DNA from: Streptomyces lanatus
GTDB lineage: Bacteria > Actinomycetota > Actinomycetes > Streptomycetales > Streptomycetaceae
Length of the DNA stretch: 64,000 nt
Assembly (NCBI RefSeq): GCF_014655715.1
Contig: NZ_BNBM01000001.1
Location: 124,001-188,000 of the forward strand
Reading direction: 5' to 3'
How positions within the stretch are numbered: the stretch's first letter is position 1; every line of letters begins with the position of its first letter. Of this stretch, positions 52,501 to 61,886 are shown one piece after another. The notes under the pieces are model-generated. The model did not search any database, was not told the origin of the DNA, and saw nothing but the letters and a program-made list of their open reading frames with translations. A program made the position numbers and the translations under genes.

Positions 52501-53787
52501 ATGACAGAGACAACGCGCACGGATTCCCCGCCGACCTCACGGCCCGTACGCCAGCTCCTCGCCGCCTCCGTCGGCAACGCCGTCGAGTGGTACGACTGGT
52601 ACGCCTACACCTTCCTCGCCACCTACATCGCCGCCGAGGTCTTCCCCAAGAGCGCGGACAACTCCCTGGTTCCGCTGCTCTCGACCTTCGCCGTCTTCGC
52701 GGTGGGCTTCTTCATGCGCCCGGTGGGCGGGCTGCTCATGGGCGCGATCGCGGACCGGCGAGGCAGGCGAGCCGCCCTGACGGTCACCATCCTCCTCATG
52801 GGCGGCAGCAGTCTGCTGGTCGGTCTGACGCCGACGTACGAGTCGGTGGGCGTCCTCGCTCCGATGGTCCTGGTCCTGGCCCGGCTGCTCCAAGGCCTGT
52901 CCGTGGGCGGTGAGTTCGCGGCCTCGACGACCTTCCTGGTGGAGTCGGCGGGGCCGGGCCGGCGCGGGCTGTTCTCCAGCTTCCAGTACGTGTCGACGAC
53001 GGCCGGGCAGCTGGTCGCCTCCGGTATCGCGACGCTGCTGGTGGACACCTTGAGCGACGGCCAGATGAACGGCTGGGGCTGGCGGGTGCCGTTCGTCCTC
53101 GGTGCCGTGCTCAGCCTGGTCGGCTTCTGGATCCGGCAGGGTGCGCAGGAGACGAGGAGCGCCGAGCAGCAACGGGCCCCGCGCCCCGGCCTGTTGGAGG
53201 CGCTGCGCCGCCATCCCCGGCAGTCCCTGCTGATCTGCGGCATCACCGCGGGCGGCACGATCGCGTACTACACCTGGACGTCGTATCTGCCGACGTACGC
53301 CGAACTCAACGCGGGCATCGAGAAGTCGGACGCGCTGCTCGCGGGCACGATCTCGCTGGCCTTCTTCGGACTGCTCCAGCCGATCGGCGGCCTCCTCTCG
53401 GACCGCTTCGGCCGCCGCCCGCTGCTCCTCTTCTTCGGCCTGGGCTTCACGCTCCTGACCGTGCCGCTCCTGCGCTCCCTGCACGACTCTTTCGCGGTGC
53501 TGCTGCTGGTGCAGTGCGCGGGCATGGTGCTGCTGACCGGGTTCACCTCGATCAGCGCGGCCGTGAACGCCGAGGCGTTCCCGCCCCGGGTGCGGGCGGC
53601 GGGCATCGGGTTCCCGTACTCGCTGACGGTGGCGATGTTCGGCGGCACGGCACCGTACGTCGGCACACTGTTCAAGGAGCTCGGCCACGCGGACCTCTTC
53701 CCCTGGTACGTCGCCGTGCTCTGCCTCGGTTCGTCGCTGGTGTATCTGCGCCTTCCGGAGACCGCCCACAAGCCGCTGGAACGGTGA
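52501..53787 (+). CDS. MFS transporter, metabolite:proton symporter (MHS) family
   Basis: A 428-residue carrier with 12 membrane segments and MHS marks: AASVGNAVEWYDWYAYTFLA at helix 1, FMRPVGGLLMGAIADRRGRR in the helix 2-3 loop, and LLSDRFGRRPLLLF in the second half. It is a paralogue of the transporter at 43.9 kb, with about the same layout. The substrate is probably a carboxylic acid or betaine-like compound. Since it is divergent from phospholipase C, uptake of a phospholipid-derived metabolite such as choline or betaine is conceivable, but this is speculation. ATG 52501 was chosen over in-frame starts at 52465 and 52489. Confidence 0.88.
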   Translation: MTETTRTDSPPTSRPVRQLLAASVGNAVEWYDWYAYTFLATYIAAEVFPKSADNSLVPLLSTFAVFAVGFFMRPVGGLLMGAIADRRGRRAALTVTILLMGGSSLLVGLTPTYESVGVLAPMVLVLARLLQGLSVGGEFAASTTFLVESAGPGRRGLFSSFQYVSTTAGQLVASGIATLLVDTLSDGQMNGWGWRVPFVLGAVLSLVGFWIRQGAQETRSAEQQRAPRPGLLEALRRHPRQSLLICGITAGGTIAYYTWTSYLPTYAELNAGIEKSDALLAGTISLAFFGLLQPIGGLLSDRFGRRPLLLFFGLGFTLLTVPLLRSLHDSFAVLLLVQCAGMVLLTGFTSISAAVNAEAFPPRVRAAGIGFPYSLTVAMFGGTAPYVGTLFKELGHADLFPWYVAVLCLGSSLVYLRLPETAHKPLER

Positions 53788-53805
53788 GCCTGGCAGGATG
53801 CCCGC

Positions 53806-54381
53806 GTGGCGAACACCCAGGCGATCACCTACGTACGGATAGCCGAGGTTCTCACCGGCCTCGGCATGATCACCGCGGACAAGGCCTGCGGCGTCCTGGA
53901 GGAGGCCGTCTCCTACGCGACCGGGCCGATCGACCGGCGGCACGAAGTCGCCGGTGCCCTCGAGTCCTTCGGTGTCGCCGTGTCCATCCACTCCGAGGAC
54001 GTCGACTTCGCCGACGAGCACTACGACTGGCTCCTGGACGAGGCCGCGGCGCTCACCGGCGGCAAGGTCACCGTCTCCGACTACCGGTTCGAGAAGTCCT
54101 ACCCGGACGACGAGGACTGCGGCCTGGGCACGATGCACTTCAAGCGCAACGGCGAGCCCCTCTCCTTCGGCATCGAGCAGGAGTCCAACGACTATCTCGA
54201 CATGGGAGCGGCGCGGCAGGCCATCGAAGCGCTCAGCCCCGATGACGACCCCCGGGACTTCCGCTGTGTCGAGCAGGAAGGCCCGCACCTCGACGACGAC
54301 TTCATGGTCCTGGCCACGGCGGAGCAGCGTGAAGGCCTCCTCCGGCACCTGGGCATCACCTTCGAACCGACCCTGGGCTGA
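53806..54381 (+). CDS. hypothetical protein
   Basis: A 191-residue soluble acidic protein starting at GTG 53806 (MANTQAITYVRIAEVL). I see no signal peptide, membrane segment or known motif. The sequence is rich in Asp and Glu (EDVDFADEHYDWLLDE, DYRFEKSYPDDEDCG, DDDPRDFRCVEQEGPHLDDD), a composition shared with some immunity proteins of contact-dependent or polymorphic toxins, but no toxin gene is nearby. It follows the MHS transporter by 18 nt and could be in the same transcript. Coding potential is clear from third-position GC bias. Confidence 0.75.
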   Translation: MANTQAITYVRIAEVLTGLGMITADKACGVLEEAVSYATGPIDRRHEVAGALESFGVAVSIHSEDVDFADEHYDWLLDEAAALTGGKVTVSDYRFEKSYPDDEDCGLGTMHFKRNGEPLSFGIEQESNDYLDMGAARQAIEALSPDDDPRDFRCVEQEGPHLDDDFMVLATAEQREGLLRHLGITFEPTLG

Positions 54382-54400
54382 AGGCCCCCCGGGTCCCGGG

Positions 54401-55444
54401 TCAGCCTTCGCGCGGCTCGGCGATGCTCCCGCGCACCACGAGCTCCGGGGTGAGGACCACCTCGCGGGGCTCCTCGCGGTCCTGGTCCAGGCGTTCCACC
54501 GCGGCGGCGACCGCGTACCGCGCCTGTTCGCGGGCGCCCTGGCTGACGGTGGTCAGATTGAAGCAGCTCAGGCGGGACAGCGTGTCGTCGTCGTAGCCGG
54601 CCACGGACACCTCGGCGGGCACGGCGACTCCAGCCCGGGTGAGGGCGGTGAGGACGCCGATGGCGCACTGGTCGTTGTAGGCGACGACGGCCGTGGGGAG
54701 GTCGCCGGAGTCGATGAGGTGACGGGCGGCCCGCTCCCCTGACGCCTCGGTGTGGTCTCCGCGCAGCACCCTGATGTGCTCGTCCAGGCCGTGCCGGCGC
54801 ATGGCGGTGCGGTAGCCGCGGCGCCGGTCCGTGGCGATCACGCCCTTGCCGCCGTCGACGTAGGCGATCGCCCGATGGCCGAGGCCCACCAGGTGGTCGA
54901 CGATCTGGCCGACGCCGTCGTCGTCGGCGGTGCGCACGACGTCCAGCTCCCCCTCGGCGATACGGCGGCCGACGACGATGACGGGTGCCTTGCGGTCCAG
55001 GGCGGCGAGGGTGTCGGCGGGGGCGGACGGGGCGAGCAGGATGAGGGCCTCGCTGCGGAACGCCAGCAGGGTCTCGATGGCGGTGTTCTGGTCGCGGGTG
55101 CGGGTCTGGGTGCTCAGGACCAGGTCGTAGCCGACCTCCTCGGCGGCGATGTGCAGATGCTCGACCAGTTCGGCGTGGAAGGGGCTGTGGATGTCGACCA
55201 GCACGCCGAGCAGCCGGCTGCGCCTGCTGGCGAGGGTGCTGGCGGTGCGGTCCACCTGATAGCCCAGGTCGGCGGCGGCCTTCAGGACCCGCTCCCGGGT
55301 GCGCTCGCTGGGTCCGGCCACACCGCGCAGCACCAGGGACACGGAAGCGGTGGACACACCCACCCGGGCGGCCACGTCCTCCAGCCGCGGGCGCTTGTTC
55401 GAGCCCGTGCCCTTACGTTGACGCCCGGAATCGACATCCCCCAC
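54401..55444 (-). CDS. LacI family transcriptional regulator of the sugar ABC cluster
   Basis: A 347-residue repressor with the LacI HTH (RLEDVAARVGVSTASVSLVLRG), hinge helix (GYQVDRTASTLASRRS) and a sugar-sensing domain ending with VSVAGYDDDTLSRLSCFNLTTV. It is divergent from the ABC transporter operon. The GTG at 55444 has GGGAGG 5 nt upstream. Between this gene and the transporter lies TTAAAGCGCTTTAA, a typical LacI operator, and a near-copy precedes the dehydrogenase gene at 59.6 kb, so this protein probably controls the entire cluster and responds to the imported sugar or cyclitol. Confidence 0.92.
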   Translation of the reverse strand: MGDVDSGRQRKGTGSNKRPRLEDVAARVGVSTASVSLVLRGVAGPSERTRERVLKAAADLGYQVDRTASTLASRRSRLLGVLVDIHSPFHAELVEHLHIAAEEVGYDLVLSTQTRTRDQNTAIETLLAFRSEALILLAPSAPADTLAALDRKAPVIVVGRRIAEGELDVVRTADDDGVGQIVDHLVGLGHRAIAYVDGGKGVIATDRRRGYRTAMRRHGLDEHIRVLRGDHTEASGERAARHLIDSGDLPTAVVAYNDQCAIGVLTALTRAGVAVPAEVSVAGYDDDTLSRLSCFNLTTVSQGAREQARYAVAAAVERLDQDREEPREVVLTPELVVRGSIAEPREG

Positions 55445-55480
55445 TTGGACCTCCCGGGCAGATCTCCTGGCGCAACACCC

Positions 55481-55532
55481 TTGACACATCCGTGAAACCG
55501 GATTGATAGTACCAGGACTTAAAGCGCTTTAA
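55481..55532 (+). promoter_or_regulatory. promoter and LacI operator 1 of the ABC transporter operon
   Basis: TTGACA (55481-55486), an 18-bp spacer and GATAGT (55505-55510) form a good promoter with a start near 55517. The perfect 14-bp palindrome TTAAAGCGCTTTAA (55519-55532) covers the start site, the ideal position for repression. Confidence 0.7.
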
Positions 55533-55621
55533 AACATCCTGTTGTACCGACAAAGTCGATCCGGCCACTCCACAGCCACCGGACCCCTCCCCGCCCCGCC
55601 GCACAGTGAGGTGCACGCACC

Positions 55622-56641
55622 ATGAGCCGTACGTTCCTCCCCCTCCCCCGCAGACTCGTCCCCGCCGTGGCCGTGGCCGCCGCGGCCACGCTGGTCCTCG
55701 CCGGCTGTTCCAGCAGCTCCGGCGGGAAGAAGGCGGAGGACGCCGACAGCGGCGTGTCCGCGGGCAAGGCCACCACGCCCCGGATGACGATCGCGATGGT
55801 CACCCACGCGCCCTCCGGCGACACCTTCTGGGACACCATCCGCAAGGGCGCCGAGGTCGCCGCGGCCAAGGACAACGTCAAGCTGATCTACTCCAACGAC
55901 GAGACCGCCGCCGACCAGGCGAACCTCGTGCAGAACGCGATCGACCAGAAAGTCGACGGCATCGCGGTCACCCTCGCCAAGCCCGACGCTCTCAAGGACG
56001 TCGTCGCCAAGGCGGTCAAGGCCGGCATCCCCGTCATCGGCTTCAACGCCGGCATGTCCGAGTGGCAGAAGCAGGGCCTGCTGTCCTTCTTCGGCCAGGA
56101 CGAGACCATCTCCGGCGAGGCACTCGGCACCAAGCTCGACGACACCGGCGCCAAGCACGCCCTGTGCGTGGTCCAGGTCCAGGGCGCCGTCAATCTGGAG
56201 CAGCGCTGCGCCGGTGTGGAGAAGGGCTTCAAGGGCAAGACCGACAAGCTCTATGTCAACGGCGCCGACATGCCCTCGGTGAAGTCGACGATCACCGCCA
56301 AGCTCAAGCAGGACTCCTCCATCGACCAGGTGGTCACGCTCGCCGCCCCGGTCGCGCTGACGGCCGCGCAGTCGGTCGACGAGACCGGCAGCAAGGCGAA
56401 GATCGCCACCTTCGACCTCAACAAGGAACTCATCGCGGCCATCAAGGACGGCACCATCGAGTTCGCCGTCGACCAGCAGCCCTACCTCCAGGGCTACCTC
56501 GCCGTCGACTCCCTGTGGCTCTACAAGAACAACGGCAACTACATGGGCGGCGGCGAGGCGCCGATCCTGACCGGCCCGGCGTTCGTCGACAAGTCCAACG
56601 TCGACGCCATCGGCGTGTTCGCCGCGAAGGGCACCCGGTGA
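55622..56641 (+). CDS. sugar ABC transporter substrate-binding lipoprotein
   Basis: A 339-residue type I periplasmic-binding-type protein, anchored by lipid: signal peptide followed by the lipobox LAGC (about residue 36). The mature part is of the ribose/inositol-binding (Peripla_BP_4) group, with MVTHAPSGDTFWDTIRKGAE, VQNAIDQKVDGIAVTLAKPDAL, and VIGFNAGMSEW. The binding residues do not allow me to choose between pentose, hexose and inositol. First gene of the operon; its TGA overlaps the next ATG by one base. Confidence 0.92.
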   Translation: MSRTFLPLPRRLVPAVAVAAAATLVLAGCSSSSGGKKAEDADSGVSAGKATTPRMTIAMVTHAPSGDTFWDTIRKGAEVAAAKDNVKLIYSNDETAADQANLVQNAIDQKVDGIAVTLAKPDALKDVVAKAVKAGIPVIGFNAGMSEWQKQGLLSFFGQDETISGEALGTKLDDTGAKHALCVVQVQGAVNLEQRCAGVEKGFKGKTDKLYVNGADMPSVKSTITAKLKQDSSIDQVVTLAAPVALTAAQSVDETGSKAKIATFDLNKELIAAIKDGTIEFAVDQQPYLQGYLAVDSLWLYKNNGNYMGGGEAPILTGPAFVDKSNVDAIGVFAAKGTR

Positions 56642-57720
56642 TGGGCATGACGCAACAGGCTGAGCCGGCGGTGACCACACCGCCGGCCTCCGGCCCCGGC
56701 ATGGAGCGAGACGGGCGAACCAAGCAGCGCCCGTTGGCGCTTCGGCTGCTCGCCCGTCCCGAGATCGGCGTCTTCCTCGGTGCCGTCGCGGTGTTCGTGT
56801 TCTTCCTGGTCGCGGCGCCCCCGGTCCGTGACGGCAGTTCGATGGCCAACATCCTGTACCAGTCGTCGACGATCGGGATCATGGCGCTGCCCGTGGCCCT
56901 GCTGATGATCGGCGGCGAGTTCGACCTGTCCGCCGGTGTCGCGGTGATCACCTCGGCGCTGACGGCCAGCATGACCGCGTATCAACTGAGCATGAACGTC
57001 TGGGTCGGTGTGATCGTCGCCCTGGTCGTGTCCCTCGCGGTCGGATTCTTCAACGGCTGGCTGCTGGTGAAGACCGGACTGCCCAGCTTCCTGGTCACCC
57101 TCGGCACCTTCCTGATCCTCCAGGGCGTCAACCTCGCGGTGACCAAGCTGGTCACCGGCAACGTCGCCACCGACGACATCCAGGACATGGACGGCTTCGA
57201 CCAGGCCAAGGCGATCTTCGCCTCGTCCTTCGACGTCGGCGGCGTCCAGGTGAAGATCACGGTGGTGTGGTGGCTGGTCTTCGCCGCGCTGGCGACCTGG
57301 GTGCTCATCCGCACGAAGTACGGCAACTGGATCTTCGCCGTCGGCGGCAACAAGGAGTCCGCGCGGGCCGTCGGTGTCCCGGTGACCTTCACGAAGATCT
57401 CGCTCTTCATGCTGGTCGGCTTCGGCGCCTGGTTCGTCGGCATGCACCAGCTCTTCGCCTTCAACACCGTCCAGTCCGGTGAGGGCGTCGGCCAGGAGCT
57501 GATCTACATCGCCGCGGCGGTCATCGGCGGCTGCCTGCTGACCGGTGGCGCCGGTTCCGCCATCGGCCCGGTCTTCGGTGCCTTCATGTTCGGCATGGTC
57601 CAGCAGGGCATCGTCTACGCCGGCTGGAACCCGGACTGGTTCAAGGCCTTCCTCGGCGTGATGCTCCTCGGCGCCACCCTGATCAATCTGTGGGTCAGCC
57701 GCACGGCGACCAGGAGGTGA
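56641..57720 (+). CDS. sugar ABC transporter permease
   Basis: A 359-residue permease of the RbsC/AraH family (BPD_transp_2). After a hydrophilic N-terminus of about 40 residues come about ten helices. Typical signatures are [40 protein letters not shown] and [14 protein letters not shown], the last being the loop that contacts the ATPase. A single permease gene implies a homodimer. The following ATPase gene starts 5 nt downstream. Confidence 0.92.
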   Translation: MGMTQQAEPAVTTPPASGPGMERDGRTKQRPLALRLLARPEIGVFLGAVAVFVFFLVAAPPVRDGSSMANILYQSSTIGIMALPVALLMIGGEFDLSAGVAVITSALTASMTAYQLSMNVWVGVIVALVVSLAVGFFNGWLLVKTGLPSFLVTLGTFLILQGVNLAVTKLVTGNVATDDIQDMDGFDQAKAIFASSFDVGGVQVKITVVWWLVFAALATWVLIRTKYGNWIFAVGGNKESARAVGVPVTFTKISLFMLVGFGAWFVGMHQLFAFNTVQSGEGVGQELIYIAAAVIGGCLLTGGAGSAIGPVFGAFMFGMVQQGIVYAGWNPDWFKAFLGVMLLGATLINLWVSRTATRR

Positions 57721-57725
57721 CCGCG

Positions 57726-58571
57726 ATGACAACCACGAACGACTCCCCCGTCGTCGAGCTCAGGTCCACCGGCAAGGCGTACGGCAATATCCGTGCCCTG
57801 CACGGCGTGGACCTGAAGGTGTTCCCCAACCAGGTCACCTGCGTCCTCGGTGACAACGGCGCGGGCAAGTCCACCCTCATCAAGATCATCTCCGGGCTGC
57901 ACCAGCACACCGAGGGCGAGTTCCTCGTCGACGGCCGGCCGGTCCGCTTCTCCACCCCCCGCGAGGCGTTGGACAAGGGCATCGCCACGGTCTACCAGGA
58001 CCTGGCCGTCGTGCCCCTGATGCCGGTGTGGCGCAACTTCTTCCTCGGCTCCGAGATGACCAAGGGCCCCTGGCCCGTACGCCGTCTCGACATCGAGAAG
58101 ATGAAGAAGACCGCCGATCACGAATTGCGTGAGATGGGCATCGTCCTGGACGACCTGGAACAGCCCATCGGCACCCTCTCCGGTGGCCAGCGCCAGTGCG
58201 TGGCGATCGCCCGCGCCGTGTACTTCGGCGCCCGCGTCCTCATCCTCGACGAGCCGACCGCCGCGCTCGGCGTCAAGCAGTCGGGTGTGGTGCTGAAGTA
58301 CATCGCCGCCGCCCGCGACCGGGGCCTGGGCGTCATCTTCATCACCCACAACCCCCACCACGCCTACATGGTCGGCGACCACTTCAGCGTCCTGCGCCTG
58401 GGCACCATGGAGCTCAACGCCTCCCGCGACGAGGTCAGCCTCGAAGAGCTCACCAACCACATGGCCGGCGGCACCGAACTCACCGCACTCAAGCACGAGC
58501 TGGCCCAGGTCCGCGGCGTCGACGTCGAAGAACTCCCCGAGGAGTCCGACCTCACCGCGACCGCCTCCTGA
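57726..58571 (+). CDS. sugar ABC transporter ATP-binding protein (single-domain)
   Basis: A 281-residue ATPase with Walker [10 protein letters not shown], signature [14 protein letters not shown] and Walker [12 protein letters not shown], followed by the switch His in [11 protein letters not shown]. Most ribose-type importers use a fused double ATPase of about 500 residues (RbsA); this half-size form resembles FrcA-type proteins and must dimerise. A charged C-terminal tail of about 40 residues ([18 protein letters not shown]) is unlike the core. It is followed by an isomerase gene after 33 nt. Confidence 0.92.
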   Translation: MTTTNDSPVVELRSTGKAYGNIRALHGVDLKVFPNQVTCVLGDNGAGKSTLIKIISGLHQHTEGEFLVDGRPVRFSTPREALDKGIATVYQDLAVVPLMPVWRNFFLGSEMTKGPWPVRRLDIEKMKKTADHELREMGIVLDDLEQPIGTLSGGQRQCVAIARAVYFGARVLILDEPTAALGVKQSGVVLKYIAAARDRGLGVIFITHNPHHAYMVGDHFSVLRLGTMELNASRDEVSLEELTNHMAGGTELTALKHELAQVRGVDVEELPEESDLTATAS

Positions 58572-58604
58572 ACAGACACCTACTCGATCCGAAGGCATTC
58601 CCTC

Positions 58605-59462
58605 ATGAAGATCGCCCTCGACCCGTACATGATCCGCCACGTACCCCTCCTCGAACTGCCCGCCGCGGTGGCCGAGTTGGGCTATGAGTGGATCGAGCTG
58701 TCCCCCCGGGAAGACTTCATCCCCTTCTTCCGCCACCCCCGCGTGGACGACGCGACGGTGCGGAAGTTCCGCAAGGCGCTGGACTCGGCCGGTGTCGGGA
58801 TCTCCTCGGTCCTGCCGCTGTTCCGCTGGTCCGGCCCCGACGAGGACGCCCGGCAGGCCGCCGTGCGGTACTGGAAGCGTTCCATCCAGATCGCCGCGGA
58901 CCTCGGCGTGAACAGCATGATCTCGGAGTTCAACGGGCGACCCGAGGAACCCGACCGCAGCGAGGCCCAGTTCTGGAAGTCGATGGACGAGCTGCTGCCG
59001 GTGTTCGAGCGCGAGGGCATCCGCCTCGCCCTGGAGCCGCACCCCGACGATTTCATCGAGAACGGCTTCGACGCGGTCAATCTGATCCGGGGTATCAACC
59101 ACCCCAACGTCAGCTTCCTTTACTGCGCGCCGCACACCTTCCACATCGGCAACGACGCCCCCGGCATCATCAAGTACGCGGGTGAACTCCTCACCCACGT
59201 CCATCTCGCCGACGTACTCGACCACACGGCGTCCTCCGGCAACCGCTACATCCTCAACCCGCCCGGCACAGCGGCCCGGGTCCATCAGCACCTGGACATC
59301 GGGGAGGGCGAGGTCGACTTCGACGAGCTCTTCCACGAGCTGCGCGCGAACGGCTTCGACGGCACCCTCACGGCGTGCGTCTTCGCCTGGGAGGACCGGG
59401 CCAGGGAGTCGTCGCTGTTCATGCGGGAGAAGATCGCCCAGTATCTGGCCAATCACTCCTGA
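58605..59462 (+). CDS. sugar phosphate isomerase/epimerase family TIM-barrel protein
   Basis: A 285-residue AP-endonuclease-2-like TIM barrel (IolE/IolI/DTE group). Metal-site residues appear in order: EWIELSPRE, the Glu of MISEFNGRP, the Glu-Pro-His of LALEPHPDDFIENG, CAPHTFHIGND, and LTHVHLADVLDH. Members isomerise or dehydrate keto-sugars and inosose with a divalent metal. In the same transcript as the importer, it probably acts on the imported compound after its oxidation. A second, unrelated member lies at 60.9 kb. Confidence 0.9.
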   Translation: MKIALDPYMIRHVPLLELPAAVAELGYEWIELSPREDFIPFFRHPRVDDATVRKFRKALDSAGVGISSVLPLFRWSGPDEDARQAAVRYWKRSIQIAADLGVNSMISEFNGRPEEPDRSEAQFWKSMDELLPVFEREGIRLALEPHPDDFIENGFDAVNLIRGINHPNVSFLYCAPHTFHIGNDAPGIIKYAGELLTHVHLADVLDHTASSGNRYILNPPGTAARVHQHLDIGEGEVDFDELFHELRANGFDGTLTACVFAWEDRARESSLFMREKIAQYLANHS

Positions 59463-59469
59463 CAACCTA

Positions 59470-59524
59470 TTGACATGACATTTAGCGCAGGGCATCGTAC
59501 TGCCAAGTTTTTGAAGCGCTTTAA
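59470..59524 (+). promoter_or_regulatory. promoter and LacI operator 2, before the dehydrogenase gene
   Basis: TTGACA (59470-59475), 17 bp, then the weaker CATCGT (59493-59498) and the operator-like TTGAAGCGCTTTAA (59511-59524), one base away from operator 1. The 123 nt from there to the start codon show nothing else. A second transcript for the catabolic half of the cluster, under the same repressor, is likely. Confidence 0.65.
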
Positions 59525-59647
59525 GTCGACTGGGTCGGCACTCCGCCGCTTCCCCACGTCCAGCTGAGTTCCCTGTCTCCCCATCGAGTCCCACTTCCGT
59601 CGGCAGCACGCCGGCTGCCCCCCACTTCGTCAGTGAAAGGCACCGCC

Positions 59648-60844
59648 ATGGCCACCACCCCCAAACCCCTGTCCGTCGCGGTCATCGGAGCCGGTATGGC
59701 CGGCCGCAGTCACGCCGCCGGATACCGCAATGTGAACACGGTCTTCGGCGCCGGTCTGCCGCCGGTCCGCCTGGCCGCTGTCGCCGACGCCAATGTCGCG
59801 CTGGCCGAGGACGCCGCTCGCCGCTACGGCTTCGAGAAGGCCCTGCCGAGTTGGGAGGCTGTGGTCGAGGACTCGACGATCGACGCCGTCAGCATCGTCG
59901 TAGGCAATGCGCTGCACCGGCCGATCGCGGAGGCGCTGGTCGCGGCCGGCAAGCACGTGCTGTGTGAGAAGCCGCTGGCCGGTTCGATGGAGGACGCCCG
60001 GGCGATGGCCGAGTTGGAGCGGACGGCGGAGGTCGTGACGTCCGTCGGCTATACGTTCCGCCGCGCGCCCGGCATCGCGGCGATCCGTGAGCATGTCCAG
60101 CGCTCCGAGTTCGGTGATCTGACGCTGTTCAGCGGGCGCTACTGGTGCGACTACGCCACCGACCCGAACGGCCCGCTGAGCTGGCGCTTCAAGGGCGACC
60201 CGGGTTCCGGCGCGCTCGGGGACGTCGGCTCGCACGTCATCGATGTCGCCGAGTATGTCGCCGGGCCCATAGCGTCCGTGTCCGGCGCGTCGCTCTCCAC
60301 GCAGATCACCAAGCGTCCGCTGCCGCTGGGCGCGGTCGTCGGGCACAACGCGGCTCCCGTGTCCGACGAGTTCGGGGAGGTCGAGAACGAGGACACCGCG
60401 ACCTTCACCGCCCGCTTCGAGTCCGGCCTCGTCGGCACCTTCTCGGTGACGCGCACGGGCTTCGGCCTTCCCAACGGCCTGTTCTTCGACGTCCTCGGCG
60501 TCGGCGGCCGGGCCGCGTTCGACCAGCACCGGCCCGCAGAGTACCTCTTCGACGACGCCCAGCCCGAGGCCCGCACACGCGGTGCCCGGCAGGTCATCGC
60601 CGGTCCGCAGCTGCCGTACTTCGCGGGTGGCGTCCCGATGGAGGCTCCGGGTGTCGGCGCCTCCAACGGCGACAACTTCACCTACCAGGCCCGCGCCTTC
60701 CTCGACCAGGTCGCCGGGGTCGTCGAACCGCTGCCGGCCTGCGCCACCTTCGCCGACGCGCTGCGGACGATGGAGATCATCCAGGCCATCGTCGAGTCCT
60801 CCCGCAAGGACGGCGCCGCCGTCGCCGTCCCGCCCCTCGCCTGA
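59648..60844 (+). CDS. Gfo/Idh/MocA family oxidoreductase
   Basis: A 398-residue dehydrogenase with the N-terminal NAD loop AVIGAGMAGRSHAAGYRNV, the conserved catalytic stretch LCEKPLAGSMEDARAMAE with its EKP Lys, and a C-terminal beta-sheet domain (KGDPGSGALGDVGSHVIDVAEY). The family includes inositol 2-dehydrogenase and enzymes that create 3-keto sugars. In this cluster it likely oxidises the imported sugar or cyclitol. AAAGG lies 8 nt before the ATG at 59648; a GTG at 59633 is in frame. Confidence 0.93.
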   Translation: MATTPKPLSVAVIGAGMAGRSHAAGYRNVNTVFGAGLPPVRLAAVADANVALAEDAARRYGFEKALPSWEAVVEDSTIDAVSIVVGNALHRPIAEALVAAGKHVLCEKPLAGSMEDARAMAELERTAEVVTSVGYTFRRAPGIAAIREHVQRSEFGDLTLFSGRYWCDYATDPNGPLSWRFKGDPGSGALGDVGSHVIDVAEYVAGPIASVSGASLSTQITKRPLPLGAVVGHNAAPVSDEFGEVENEDTATFTARFESGLVGTFSVTRTGFGLPNGLFFDVLGVGGRAAFDQHRPAEYLFDDAQPEARTRGARQVIAGPQLPYFAGGVPMEAPGVGASNGDNFTYQARAFLDQVAGVVEPLPACATFADALRTMEIIQAIVESSRKDGAAVAVPPLA

Positions 60845-60869
60845 ACCCCCGCCCCCGAAGGAAACGAAC

Positions 60870-61868
60870 ATGGCTCTCAAGCTCGGCGCCTACACCGCCT
60901 GTCTGCACGACCGCACCCTCACCGAGGCCCTCGACATCCTCAAGGAGAACGGGCTGACCTCGGTCGAGGTCAACACCGGCGGCTTCATCCCGTCCCCGCA
61001 CTGCCCCGTCGACCTGCTCCTGTCCTCGGCCACCGCCCGCGAGGAGTACCTGGCGACCTTCGCCGACCGAGGCATGGAACTGACCGGCCTCAACTGCAAC
61101 GGCAACCCGCTCAACCCACTCCCCGGCGTCGGCCCGAAGCACGCCGACGACCTGCGCCGCACCATCCGCCTCGCCGGCCTGCTCGGCGTCAGGCACGTCG
61201 TCACCATGTCCGGCACCCCGGGCTCCGACCCGGACGCCAAGTACCCGTCCTGGGTCGTCAACCCGTGGGACGGCGTCTACATGGACGTACTGGATTACCA
61301 GTGGGGCGTGGCCGTCGAGTTCTGGAAGGAGATCGACGCCCTCGCGCGGGAGAACGACGTCCGGGTCGCCATCGAGATGCACCCGCACAACCTCGTCTTC
61401 TCCCCGGTGACTTTGAAGCGGCTGGTCGACGCGGGCGGTCTGACCAACGTCGGCGCCGAGATGGACCCCTCCCACCTGATGTGGCAGGGCATGGATGTCA
61501 TCGCCTCCATCAAGTGGCTGGGCCCGCTGGTGTTCCACGCCGCCGCGAAGGACGCCACCCTCTGCCCCGGCGCCGATATCCGCGGCGTACTGGACACGTC
61601 GTTCACCCGGGTCCCGGCCGACGCCGAGGGCAAGGTCCCCACGGGCTACGGCTTCTGGTGCAACGCCTGGCCCGAGAACCCGGCGTGGAAGTTCGTCGCC
61701 GTCGGCCTCGGCAACGATGTCCCGTTCTGGACCGAGTTCCTGCGCGCCCTCGCCGAGGTCGACCCGGACATGGCCGTGAACATCGAGCACGAGGACGCCG
61801 CCTTCTCCCAGACCGAGGGCCTCGCCCTGGCCGCCAAGAACCTGCGCGGCGCGGCGGCGGCACTCTGA
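60870..61868 (+). CDS. sugar phosphate isomerase/epimerase family TIM-barrel protein
   Basis: A 332-residue TIM-barrel protein of the same superfamily as the 58.6-kb gene but longer and only distantly alike. Metal-site elements are TSVEVNTGGFIP, RHVVTMSGTPGSDPD, VRVAIEMHPHNLVFS, GAEMDPSHLMWQG, VFHAAAKDATL and NIEHEDAAF. It ends the catabolic half of the cluster, 25 nt after the dehydrogenase. Two such isomerases plus a Gfo/Idh/MocA enzyme is the common set for inositol or 3-keto-sugar breakdown. Confidence 0.9.
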   Translation: MALKLGAYTACLHDRTLTEALDILKENGLTSVEVNTGGFIPSPHCPVDLLLSSATAREEYLATFADRGMELTGLNCNGNPLNPLPGVGPKHADDLRRTIRLAGLLGVRHVVTMSGTPGSDPDAKYPSWVVNPWDGVYMDVLDYQWGVAVEFWKEIDALARENDVRVAIEMHPHNLVFSPVTLKRLVDAGGLTNVGAEMDPSHLMWQGMDVIASIKWLGPLVFHAAAKDATLCPGADIRGVLDTSFTRVPADAEGKVPTGYGFWCNAWPENPAWKFVAVGLGNDVPFWTEFLRALAEVDPDMAVNIEHEDAAFSQTEGLALAAKNLRGAAAAL

Positions 61869-61886
61869 CCGACCCCTCGGAGCTCC

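Noticed and set aside
53806..54381. Immunity protein of a toxin system
   Set aside because: The acidic composition alone is weak evidence, and no toxin, secretion or recombination gene is adjacent.
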